A stretch of DNA of 64,000 nucleotides from PLanc-01 sp034678485 (lineage in GTDB: Bacteria > Planctomycetota > Phycisphaerae > Sedimentisphaerales > Anaerobacaceae), in contig JAXDBU010000084.1 of NCBI GenBank assembly GCA_034678485.1, positions 1 through 64,000 on the forward strand, given 5' to 3'. Shown in pieces: positions 35,949 through 44,237 of the stretch. How positions within the stretch are numbered: the stretch's first letter is position 1; each line of letters starts with the position of its first letter. The notes under the pieces are model-generated. The model searched no databases, was not told where the DNA came from, and worked only from the letters and a program-made list of their open reading frames with translations. Position numbers and translations under genes: made by a program.

Positions 35949-36998
35949 ATGACCCGCAGGTCAAAAAAAACTGAGACGCGTATGCGTGACGTAGTGACCA
36001 TGGGGGAGGTGGCGCAAAGAGCAGGGTTTTCCCGTTACACCGTGTCGAAGGTCCTCAATGGCAATCTGACCGTCGCGGAGGATACGCGAAAACGCGTCCT
36101 CCAAGTGTGCAAGGACTTGAACTACGCCCCGAACCCCCATGCAGTGAGCCTGGTGCGCAAGCATTCGAGCACGATCGGGATGATTGTGACCTATATCACG
36201 GACCCGTTTTATGGCGAGATCATTCGAGCAGCAGAATATGAAGCGGCCTCTCGGGGTCTCCAACTGCTCGTCCAGTGTTCCTACGGGGACGCGGAAAAGG
36301 AAAAGCAGATCATCGAGACCCTTCGCATCCTGCGCGTCTGCGGCGTAGTGATCGCACCGGTGGTGCCCAAAGCCAATCGCAGGCTTCTCAATGAGCTGGA
36401 AACACTGCTGCCGGTGGTCTATATCGATCGATACCTCAAACAGCAGAGCAACTTTGTGATGAACGACAACATCGCCAGTTCCCGAATGCTCGTCGAGCGT
36501 CTGATCTCGCGCGGCGTGGCGCCGGCCTATCTGGGCAGCTCGCACGGCCTCCAGAACGTGGCCGCCTGCCAACGCGAACAGGGGTACTCGGAAACCATGT
36601 GGCGGTTTCGCGAGAAGCCCGTTCTGGTGCCGCTGCTCGTGGGCATGGGCGGCGAAGATACCGCCCGGTTCGGCTACGACAACATGACCGCCTGGCTCAA
36701 ACAGGGAGCCAGACCGTCGGGGTTGTTCTGTGCCACGGACAGCCTGGCATTGGGCGCGATGAAGGCCTTGTACGAGGTGGGCCTGGAGCCGGGAAAGGAC
36801 GTGCTCGTGGCAGGTCACGACGACCTGGGTTTCAGCGCCTACACGCGGCCTTCGATCACGACTGCTCGGCAACCGAAAGAACAAATCGGACGTGCGGCGG
36901 TACAAATCGTGGCCGACCAGATCGAGGGGGAAACCGAACGCGACAAGCCCGTTCAGCGAACGTTTCCATCCGAACTCATCATTCGGGAATCGGCCTGA
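35949..36998 (+). CDS. LacI-family transcriptional regulator
   Basis: The 349-residue protein has the LacI helix-turn-helix at residues 17-38 (TMGEVAQRAGFSRYTVSKVL) with hinge residues after NG. The periplasmic-binding-like sugar domain follows, with IGMIVTYITDPFYGEIIRAA and near the end AGHDDLGFSAYTRPSITTA. Such proteins bind a sugar or sugar phosphate and release DNA. Its likely sites are the CACGTG-centred palindromes at 31277, 31377 and 39845. An internal ATG at 35982 is a possible later start. The sugar ligand is probably arabinose-related, judged by neighbours. Confidence 0.9.
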   Translation: MTRRSKKTETRMRDVVTMGEVAQRAGFSRYTVSKVLNGNLTVAEDTRKRVLQVCKDLNYAPNPHAVSLVRKHSSTIGMIVTYITDPFYGEIIRAAEYEAASRGLQLLVQCSYGDAEKEKQIIETLRILRVCGVVIAPVVPKANRRLLNELETLLPVVYIDRYLKQQSNFVMNDNIASSRMLVERLISRGVAPAYLGSSHGLQNVAACQREQGYSETMWRFREKPVLVPLLVGMGGEDTARFGYDNMTAWLKQGARPSGLFCATDSLALGAMKALYEVGLEPGKDVLVAGHDDLGFSAYTRPSITTARQPKEQIGRAAVQIVADQIEGETERDKPVQRTFPSELIIRESA

Positions 36999-37024
36999 GA
37001 CAATCTCTGGAAAGTCGGAGTACC

Positions 37025-39562
37025 ATGGTGCAGACAACATGTCGCCGCGAGGGCGAGGGAATAGGAACCAGCTTCAGTTCGGTCGGCGTCTTGATTGTGA
37101 CACTCCTGCCGGCGTGGTCGGTTCGTGCCAACGACGTTCACGTCCTGGAGGCGATCCCCATCCGGCAGGTCCAGGTGACCGACGAGTTCTGGGCTCCCAA
37201 GCTGAAACTCTGGAGCGAGAAGACGGTCCGCGACGTCCTCGACAAGTTCGAGAGGACCGGCGCGTTTCGGAATTTCGACCGTGTCGCGGGTGTCGAGAAG
37301 GGCCGTCACGAGGGGCCGCCATGGTATGACGGACTGGTCTACGAGACAATCCGAGGCGCATCGGATTTCCTGATCTCCCATCCGGATCAAGACCTGCAAG
37401 CGAGACTGGACGGCTACATCCAACGAATCGCTGCGGCACAGCAGAGGAGTTCGGACGGATACCTCCTGACCTACACCCAACTCGATGAGCCCGGGCATCG
37501 CTGGGGTCTGAACGGCGGATATCAGCGTTGGCAGCACGAGCTGTACGACGCCGGAGCGTTGGTTGAAGCGGGAGTCCACCACTACCAGGCGACCGGCAAA
37601 ACGCAGTTGCTCGAAGTGGCCGTTCGGTTCGCCAACCATGTCTGTGACCTCATCGGGCCTGCGCCCAAGATGAGCGTTGTGCCAAGTCACTCGCTCCCGG
37701 AAGAGGCGTTCGTCGAGCTGTACGTGCTCTTCCGCGAAGACGCGTCCTTGAAGAAAGCGCTGCCTGTTCCCGTGGACGAGATTCGATACCTGAACCTGGC
37801 GGAATACTGGCTGGAGAGCCGCGGACATCATTGCGGGATGCCCACCTCGGAGCAATGGGCGGAAGCCGAGCCGGAGTGCCAGGCGTGGATTCGCGAACAA
37901 CAGTACCTGGGCAAAGGTCGTCCCTCCTGGGGAGATTACGCACAGGATCACAAGCCGGTCTTCGAACAGGAGACCCTCGAGGGACATGCCGTTCGCGCGA
38001 CGCTGCTATGCACGGGCCTGAGCGCCGCGGCCCGAGTCAACGGGAGGGAGGCCTATGCACAGGCCGCCCGTCGGCTCTGGGACAACATGGCAGGCCGCCG
38101 GATGCACGTCACCGGAGGAGTGGGGGCCTTCTGGAAGGATGAGAAATTCGCGCCGGACTATGTGCTGCCGAACGATGCGTATCTGGAGACCTGTGCGGCG
38201 GTCGGCGCCGGCTTCTTTCACAGGAACATGAATCTGCTGTCCGGCCGGGCGTCCTGCGTGGATGAGCTGGAACGCGTGCTGTACAACCACGTGCTCAACA
38301 GCGTGTCGCTGGCGGGGGATCGGTACACCTATCAGAACCCCCTGAACCACGCCGGGGCGCCTCGTTGGGAGTGGCATGGATGTCCGTGTTGTCCGCCCAT
38401 GTTTCTCAAGATCGCGTCCGCGCTGCCGGGGTATATCTACGCTCGGGACAACGAGGGCGTCTATGTGAACCTGTTTGTGGGCAGCAAGGTGCAACTGGAC
38501 TGGAGCGGAACGAAGATCGCTCTGACCCAGACGACCGCCTATCCCTGGGAAGGGCGGGTGACCGTCGCCGTCGATCCGGAAGGCCCGGCGACGTTCACGG
38601 CGTTCGTTCGCGTGCCGGGATGGGCCCAGGGGCAGGAGAATCCGTTCGGGTTGTACCATTCCGACCTTTCGTCGGCGCCCGTGGCTGTGAAGGTCAATGA
38701 CCAATCGCTGGACGAGCTGAAACTGGTTCGCGGCTACGCGGCGATCAGGCGTCTCTGGAAGAAAGGGGATACGATCACGCTCGATCTGTCCATGTCCGTG
38801 CGGCGGGTCCGCGCCCATCCGAAGGTGCAAGCCGATCTGGGACGGGTCGTTCTCCTGTCGGGTCCCTTGGTCTACTGTCTGGAAGAGATCGACAATCCCC
38901 GGCAGGCGTCGTATTACCTCCGTCCCGATTCCGAGCTTTCCCTCGTCCACAAGCCGGGTCTCCTGGGCGGCATAAACGTGGTGGAGGGCCAGGCGTCCAG
39001 TCGGCAGGCAGAGGCAGGTCCCAGGCCGGTCCGCTTGACCGCGATCCCTTTCTATTGCCAGGGCAATCGGGCTCCGCGTTCTCGCGTCGATACATGGATC
39101 GCAGAGAACGAGGATCTGGCTGTCTGTCTGGGGATGACCTCGGACTTCACCGCGACGTGTTCGCACTGTTTCGATCGAGACACCGTCGGCGCGCTGAACG
39201 ACGGAATCGAACCGTCCAATTCGAACGACCATTCCATTCCTCGTCACACTTGGTGGGACCACAAGGGTGGCGCCGAGTGGGTCCAGTATGATTTCGGCAT
39301 GCCCCGTCGCGTTTCGTCGTCAGCGGTTTGCTGGTGGGACGATCGTCCGGCCGGCGGACAGTGCGCGGCGCCGCGATCGTGGCGCCTGTTATACTGGGAG
39401 AACGACCGCTGGGTCGAGGTCCGGGGCGGCGCCCCCGGTGGCGTGGAACAGGATCGGTTCAACGAGATCCATTTCGACGCGGTGGAGACCACCGCTCTGC
39501 GTATCGAAGCGCAGCTCCAGGAGGGGTATTCCGCCGGGGTCCTGGAGTGGAAGGTGCAGTAG
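37025..39562 (+). CDS. Exported GH127 beta-L-arabinofuranosidase
   Basis: The 845-residue protein begins with a signal (SVGVLIVTLLPAWSVRAND). Early motifs are VTDEFWAPKLKLWSEKTVRD and FDRVAG. Catalytic residues known from HypBA1 are recognisable: Glu373 as acid/base, and Glu388 and Cys390 (YLETCAAVG) as zinc ligands. Cys455 and Cys456 in HGCPCCPPM follow, the first being the nucleophile. GH127 enzymes release beta-linked L-arabinofuranose. A tail of about 150 residues carries a discoidin-like segment (WWDDRPAGGQ). The ATG at 37025 is 27 bases after the lacI-type stop, so one transcript is likely. The longer upstream frame is a shadow. Confidence 0.92.
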   Translation: MVQTTCRREGEGIGTSFSSVGVLIVTLLPAWSVRANDVHVLEAIPIRQVQVTDEFWAPKLKLWSEKTVRDVLDKFERTGAFRNFDRVAGVEKGRHEGPPWYDGLVYETIRGASDFLISHPDQDLQARLDGYIQRIAAAQQRSSDGYLLTYTQLDEPGHRWGLNGGYQRWQHELYDAGALVEAGVHHYQATGKTQLLEVAVRFANHVCDLIGPAPKMSVVPSHSLPEEAFVELYVLFREDASLKKALPVPVDEIRYLNLAEYWLESRGHHCGMPTSEQWAEAEPECQAWIREQQYLGKGRPSWGDYAQDHKPVFEQETLEGHAVRATLLCTGLSAAARVNGREAYAQAARRLWDNMAGRRMHVTGGVGAFWKDEKFAPDYVLPNDAYLETCAAVGAGFFHRNMNLLSGRASCVDELERVLYNHVLNSVSLAGDRYTYQNPLNHAGAPRWEWHGCPCCPPMFLKIASALPGYIYARDNEGVYVNLFVGSKVQLDWSGTKIALTQTTAYPWEGRVTVAVDPEGPATFTAFVRVPGWAQGQENPFGLYHSDLSSAPVAVKVNDQSLDELKLVRGYAAIRRLWKKGDTITLDLSMSVRRVRAHPKVQADLGRVVLLSGPLVYCLEEIDNPRQASYYLRPDSELSLVHKPGLLGGINVVEGQASSRQAEAGPRPVRLTAIPFYCQGNRAPRSRVDTWIAENEDLAVCLGMTSDFTATCSHCFDRDTVGALNDGIEPSNSNDHSIPRHTWWDHKGGAEWVQYDFGMPRRVSSSAVCWWDDRPAGGQCAAPRSWRLLYWENDRWVEVRGGAPGGVEQDRFNEIHFDAVETTALRIEAQLQEGYSAGVLEWKVQ

Positions 39563-39638
39563 TCCGGACCACAGGGTGCGTTTCACGTTGGCAGGCAGCT
39601 TTTGGTTTGCTCTGAACTGCGTCGTTCGACGTTGACTT

Positions 39639-39724
39639 TGTCACTCCCGCGCAGGCGGGAATCCATTGTCCATGATGAGCCGGCTCCTGCGGCTCCTGAA
39701 TTCCTGCTTGGCGCAGGAATGACA
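39639..39724. repeat. 86-base palindromic element with inverted ends (family A copy 2)
   Basis: The ends TGTCACTCCCGCG and CGCAGGAATGACA match as inverted repeats at 11 of 13 positions. Internal stems are CCCGC/GCGGG at the left and ATTCCTGC/GCAGGAAT at the right. The left half matches the copy at 18114-18143. It resembles a MITE or REP doublet and sits between the GH127 gene and the second operator. Confidence 0.7.
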
Positions 39725-39844
39725 GGGTCGATTCGCAAGGCGTGAGCGCATCGACCTACAGACACGAATCGGACGCCGGGCCGAGGCGCACGCGCCGAGG
39801 GTGGGAATTGCGGATGAGAATCGTGAATGGTGTGAAGTCGGGGG

Positions 39845-39873
39845 TTGACACGTGTCAAGGAACGTGGTATCCT
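39845..39873 (+). promoter_or_regulatory. Promoter with overlapping LacI-type operator O3
   Basis: TTGACACGTGTCAA lies at 39845-39858. Its first six bases are the -35 TTGACA. TATCCT at 39868-39873 is the -10, with 17 bases of spacing. Repressor bound here would block transcription of the ABC-importer and glycyl radical enzyme genes. The start would be near 39880. Confidence 0.8.
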
Positions 39874-39933
39874 GATGTCGTGGTCGCTCGATTTCAGATG
39901 GACCGAAACCGAAGGTTGAAGATGAGGTGCAGC

Positions 39934-40920
39934 ATGAGAGGACGTGACGTTATCGCGTTCGTGATGTGTCTCGGACTGGTCTGGGGATTGCTCGGCTGCG
40001 GCAAGCAGGACGGCGGCCGGAGCAAGGAGACCGTCACATTGGCTTTCGTCGCGGGCGCGTCCACCGATTTCTGGACGTTCGCCCGGCGCGGCTGCGAGAA
40101 GGCCGACGAAGAGCTCGCCGACGTGAGCGTCGAGTTCCGTTTCACCACGGACGGCACGGCGGTCGAGCAGCGACGGGTCCTGGAGGACCTGCAAACACGC
40201 GGGATCGACGGTCTTGCCGTCACGCCGCTGGACCCGGCCAATCAAGGCCCGCTGATCGATCAGTTGGCCGGCCGGATCCCGGTTGTGATCACGGACAGTG
40301 ACATTCCCGCCAGTCGGCGGCAATGCTACGTGGGTACGAACAACGTGGACGCCGGACGAGAAGCCGGCCGACTGCTCAGAGAGCTGCTTCCCGATGGGGG
40401 CAAGGTCATGCTCTTCGTGGGCAAGAAGGACGCACAAAACGCCAAGGAGCGCATCGAAGGCCTCATGGAAATCATCCGAGGCACCTCCATTGAGGTGGTC
40501 GATGTTCGAACGGACGACCTCGATCGCGTGCGTGCAAAGGCCAACGTGAACGACACGCTAATCCAGAATCCGGAGGTGGAGTGTCTTGTGGGACTCTGGA
40601 GTTACAACGGGCCGGCCATTCTCCACGCCCTCAAGGACGCAGGCAAGCTCGGGAAGATCAAGGTCGTCTGCTTCGACGAGGAGCAGGACGCATTGCAGGG
40701 CGTCCGGGACGGGTACATCTACGCTTCCGTCGTCCAGCAGCCCTTTGAATTCGGCTATCAAGCCATGCATCTGCTGGCCGGACTGGTCAGAGGAGATGCA
40801 TCCAAGATCCCGCCGGACAAACAGATCATCATTCCCACGCGGATCATCAAGCAGAACAACGCAGCAGAATTCATGAAACAGATCGACGCATTGCGCCGGG
40901 GGGAACCCATCCGGTCATGA
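39934..40920 (+). CDS. Sugar ABC transporter substrate-binding lipoprotein (ribose/arabinose type)
   Basis: The product is about 328 residues. The N-terminus MRGRDVIAFVMCLGLVWGLL ends in a lipobox GC, so it is a lipoprotein. The core has VTLAFVAGASTDFWTFARRG and CYVGTNNVDAGREAGRLL, the family-2 (RbsB-like) periplasmic fold. GAGGTG at 39924-39929 supports the ATG at 39934. ATG 39922 is an alternative. It captures the sugar outside the inner membrane and passes it to the permease. The stop overlaps the next gene as ATGA. Sugar specificity cannot be read from sequence. Confidence 0.88.
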   Translation: MRGRDVIAFVMCLGLVWGLLGCGKQDGGRSKETVTLAFVAGASTDFWTFARRGCEKADEELADVSVEFRFTTDGTAVEQRRVLEDLQTRGIDGLAVTPLDPANQGPLIDQLAGRIPVVITDSDIPASRRQCYVGTNNVDAGREAGRLLRELLPDGGKVMLFVGKKDAQNAKERIEGLMEIIRGTSIEVVDVRTDDLDRVRAKANVNDTLIQNPEVECLVGLWSYNGPAILHALKDAGKLGKIKVVCFDEEQDALQGVRDGYIYASVVQQPFEFGYQAMHLLAGLVRGDASKIPPDKQIIIPTRIIKQNNAAEFMKQIDALRRGEPIRS

Positions 40921-42449
40921 CCTCTCCCAGCGATCCCATCCTTGCCATGTGCGGCATTGACAAGCGATTCTCCGGCGTGCAGGCGCTGAGATCGGTCGGT
41001 CTGGATGTGCGCAGAGGAGAGGTTCTTGCTTTGATTGGAGAGAACGGCGCCGGCAAGTCCACTCTGATGAACATCCTCGGAGGGGTGATCCAGGCGGATG
41101 CGGGCCGAATCCAGATCGACGGTCGGGAGACGACCATCACCGATGTGCGTCATGCGATGGCTTTGGGCATCGCTTTCATTCACCAGGAGCTCCACAGCCT
41201 GGAGAATCTGGACGTGGCCGGCAACATCTTCCTGGGCCGGGAACCTCGCTGCAGCGGGCCGCTGCAACGGATCGACAGGCGTCGGCTGTACGCGGCCACG
41301 ACGCCGTACCTGGAACGACTGGGTCTGGAGGTCCCGCCCAATACACCGGTTGCATCCCTGTCGCTGGCTCAACGCCAGCAGGTAGAGATCGCTCGGGCGC
41401 TGGCGCTCGAAGCCCGCATTCTGATCATGGACGAACCCACGTCCAGCCTGACGCCGGCGGAAACCGACAGACTCCTGGCGGTGATCCTGGATCTCCAGGC
41501 CGCAGGGGTGAGCATCATCTACATTTCGCATCGATTGTCCGAAGTCAGGCGGGTCGCCCATCGAGTGGAAGTCCTGCGAGACGGTCAGAATGCCGGCTCG
41601 CTGTGCGGCGATGAGATCCAGGAGCAGGCGATGGTCCGGCTCATGGTCGGCCGCGACCTGGTGATTGCGCAGCGCACCCCATCGCAGGCGCTGTCCGAGC
41701 GTTTCGAGGTACAGGGGTTGCGCACGCTCGCGCACCCTCACACGGCGGTTTCCTTTTCCGCTTTCGCAGGGCAGATTCTCGGGTTTGCCGGTCTGGTGGG
41801 GGCCGGGCGGTCGGAGCTGGCCGGAGCCATCTGCGGGATGAACCCCCGGCTCAGCGGAGAGATTCGTCTCGCAGAAAAGACACTTCGCGTCCAGTGCGTG
41901 CGGGATGCCATTGACCACGGAATCTACCTCGTGCCGGAGGACCGTCGCAAGTCGGGGCTGATCGGCGCGATGAGCATAAGGGAGAATGTCACGCTGCCCG
42001 ATCTTCGTCGATATGCCCGCGCGGGCTGGATCGACCGCGCCCGGGAGAGACGTGCCGCCGCGAAGCAGTGTCGGACTTTGAACGTCGCCTGCCCTTCGGT
42101 GGAAATGCCGGTCCGGAATCTCAGCGGGGGCAACCAGCAGAAGGTCGTGTTGAGCAAATGGTTGTCGATGCGACCCAAGGTCCTGTTCTTTGACGAACCG
42201 ACGCGGGGGATCGACGTGGGCGCGAAAGCGGAGATCTACCGGCTCCTGCGCCAACTGGCCGATCGAGGCGTGGTCATCATTCTGATCAGTTCCGATATGG
42301 AAGAGCTTCTGAGCGTGAGCGACCGGATCCTGGTGATGCACGAAGGACGCGTCGCCGGCACGGTCGAACGCGAAGCCTTTTCCGAGGAAACGATTATGCA
42401 CCTGGCGGTGGGATCTTCCCTCGCGGAGATCGTGGAGGCAAGATCGTGA
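40917..42449 (+). CDS. Sugar ABC transporter ATPase, RbsA/AraG type
   Basis: The 510-residue protein contains two nucleotide-binding domains. The first has Walker A GENGAGKST, signature LSLAQRQQVEIA and Walker B ILIMDEPTSSL. The second has the weaker Walker A GLVGAGRSEL typical of RbsA, then LSGGNQQKVVLSKWL and VLFFDEPTRGID. It powers import through the next gene's permease. It starts on the ATGA of the substrate-binding gene and ends overlapping the permease by 4 bases. Confidence 0.95.
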   Translation: MTSPSDPILAMCGIDKRFSGVQALRSVGLDVRRGEVLALIGENGAGKSTLMNILGGVIQADAGRIQIDGRETTITDVRHAMALGIAFIHQELHSLENLDVAGNIFLGREPRCSGPLQRIDRRRLYAATTPYLERLGLEVPPNTPVASLSLAQRQQVEIARALALEARILIMDEPTSSLTPAETDRLLAVILDLQAAGVSIIYISHRLSEVRRVAHRVEVLRDGQNAGSLCGDEIQEQAMVRLMVGRDLVIAQRTPSQALSERFEVQGLRTLAHPHTAVSFSAFAGQILGFAGLVGAGRSELAGAICGMNPRLSGEIRLAEKTLRVQCVRDAIDHGIYLVPEDRRKSGLIGAMSIRENVTLPDLRRYARAGWIDRARERRAAAKQCRTLNVACPSVEMPVRNLSGGNQQKVVLSKWLSMRPKVLFFDEPTRGIDVGAKAEIYRLLRQLADRGVVIILISSDMEELLSVSDRILVMHEGRVAGTVEREAFSEETIMHLAVGSSLAEIVEARS

Positions 42450-43423
42450 AGAAGGACCTTGGCATACTGCTGATCTTCGTCGTTCTGTGCGCGATCCTGG
42501 CCGTTCTGAATCCGCGCTTTCTCAGCGCGACCAACCTCCAGAACACCGCTCGTCTGATCGGCATGTTCGGTATCTTCAGCATCGGAGCCGGTTTCGTCAT
42601 CATCACGGGCGGGATCGATCTTTCCTCCGGTTCTCTCTTCTCGTTTCTGGGCGTCCTGCTTTGCCTGGGCCTAGTGGATTATCAGCTTCCCTGGCCTCTG
42701 GTGGTCATCGCGGTGCTGGGCCTGGGCTGTCTTCTCGGATTGTTCCATGGTCTGGTCATCACCCGACTTGGGTTGCAGCCGTTCATTGTCACCTTGTGCG
42801 GCCTGCTCTGGTACCGGGGTCTGGCGAACTTCCTGGCGAATGATTCGACCAAGGGATTCGGCAATTGCCAGGGCTTTGAGATGCTGGCGACTCTCGCAAC
42901 CGGAAACCTGCTGGGGGTCCCCATCCCCTTTGCCCTCCTGTGCGTGGTCGGCGCAATCGCGTGGGTGGTACTCCATCGGTCCGTCTATGGCCGGTATCTC
43001 CTGGCAGTGGGACAGAACGAAGAAGCAGCCAGATTCTCCGGTGTGAACACCCGGCGAGTCATCACCTCCGCCTACGTGATTTGCAGCGGCTTGGGCGCCG
43101 TCTCGGCGATCTTCTTCGCTTTCTACGCCAACGCGGTCCAGCCTTCCTCGCACGGCAATTTCTATGAGCTGTTCGGTATCGCCGCCGCGGTATTGGGCGG
43201 CTGTTCTCTCCGAGGCGGTGAGGGTTCCGTGGTCGGAATTCTCATCGGCGCGGCGCTCTTGCAGGTGCTGAAGAACCTGGTGAACCTCCTGGGGATCAGA
43301 AGTTCCCTGGATTTTGCAGTGATGGGCACAGTGATCTTCTTCGGAGTGATCCTGGACGAGCTGCTGAAACGTCGCAAACGGGATCGTGGAATGCGGAAAT
43401 CGCTTAGAGCGAACGCTTCGTGA
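42446..43423 (+). CDS. Sugar ABC transporter permease, RbsC type
   Basis: The 325-residue polytopic protein starts with a GTG overlapping the ATPase stop (GTGA). Signature stretches are NPRFLSATNLQNTARLIGMF, GAGFVIITGGIDLSSGS (the RbsC glycine-rich segment), and late LGGCSLRGGEGSVVGILIGA. About 8-10 membrane segments are visible. It should carry a pentose or its oligomer. The next gene, a glycyl radical activase, begins 33 bases downstream on the same strand, so uptake and enzyme appear transcriptionally coupled. Confidence 0.93.
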   Translation: MKKDLGILLIFVVLCAILAVLNPRFLSATNLQNTARLIGMFGIFSIGAGFVIITGGIDLSSGSLFSFLGVLLCLGLVDYQLPWPLVVIAVLGLGCLLGLFHGLVITRLGLQPFIVTLCGLLWYRGLANFLANDSTKGFGNCQGFEMLATLATGNLLGVPIPFALLCVVGAIAWVVLHRSVYGRYLLAVGQNEEAARFSGVNTRRVITSAYVICSGLGAVSAIFFAFYANAVQPSSHGNFYELFGIAAAVLGGCSLRGGEGSVVGILIGAALLQVLKNLVNLLGIRSSLDFAVMGTVIFFGVILDELLKRRKRDRGMRKSLRANAS

Positions 43424-43456
43424 TTCAATCGAGGGACCCTTCAGGTCAGAACCATC

Positions 43457-44236
43457 ATGGTTTCGGGCAGCATATTCGACATTAAGGAGTTTGCGGTACA
43501 CGACGGTCCGGGGATACGGACGACGGTGTTTCTCAAAGGATGCCCTTTGCGCTGCGCCTGGTGCCACAATCCCGAGGGGTTCGTCTCCGAGAGTCAGACG
43601 ATGTCCACCGCGGTCGGAAACCGCATCGTCGGCCGGACCATCCGCGCCGAGGAGCTGGCCTGCCTTCTCAATCGGCAGGTCCCCATCCTCAGAGCCGGCG
43701 AGGGAGGAGTCACCTTCTCCGGCGGAGAACCTCTGACGCAAGCGCGATTCGTCGCCGAAGTGATCGATCAGTTGGACGAGATCTCCGTGCTGTTGGATAC
43801 CTCGGGTTATGCGGATCGCGAGGACTTCCGTCTGGTTGTGGAACGCTGCGATTGGGTCTACTTCGACCTCAAGCTGATCGATCCGGCTCAACACCAGCGT
43901 TTCACGGGACGCGACAACGGCCCCATCCTGGAGAACCTCTACGGCTTGGCGGAACTGGGAACGCCCTACGTGATTCGCGTTCCGCTGGTTCCCGGCGTCA
44001 CCGACACCGATCGGAATCTGGCTGCGATTGCCGAGACGATCCGCGGCCTTCCCGGCCTGGTGGAAGTGCACCTGCTGGCCTACAACCGGGCGGCAGGGGG
44101 AAAATACCCCGGGCTGGGAATCGCCTTCAGACCGACGTGGGATGAAACGCAGGCCGTCAATGCAAACGCGGCAATCTTCGCGAACGCCGGCTTGAAAACG
44201 ACAGTACTTGGACTGGCAACGAAAGAGGAACAGTAG
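43457..44236 (+). CDS. Glycyl radical enzyme activating protein (PFL-activase family)
   Basis: This radical SAM protein has 259 residues. The cluster motif C29-x3-C33-x2-C36 is in CPLRCAWCHNPEG, preceded by the typical EFAVHDGPGIRTTVFLKG. GGVTFSGGEP (residues 83-92) is the SAM-binding motif. LDTSGYA and VYFDLKLIDPA complete the family picture. It abstracts a hydrogen from the Gly of its partner enzyme. There is no extra Cys-rich ferredoxin insert, as there is in diol-dehydratase activases, so it resembles the short PFL-activase form. The stop lies one base before the partner's ATG, so the pair is translationally coupled. Confidence 0.94.
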   Translation: MVSGSIFDIKEFAVHDGPGIRTTVFLKGCPLRCAWCHNPEGFVSESQTMSTAVGNRIVGRTIRAEELACLLNRQVPILRAGEGGVTFSGGEPLTQARFVAEVIDQLDEISVLLDTSGYADREDFRLVVERCDWVYFDLKLIDPAQHQRFTGRDNGPILENLYGLAELGTPYVIRVPLVPGVTDTDRNLAAIAETIRGLPGLVEVHLLAYNRAAGGKYPGLGIAFRPTWDETQAVNANAAIFANAGLKTTVLGLATKEEQ

Positions 44237-44237
44237 G

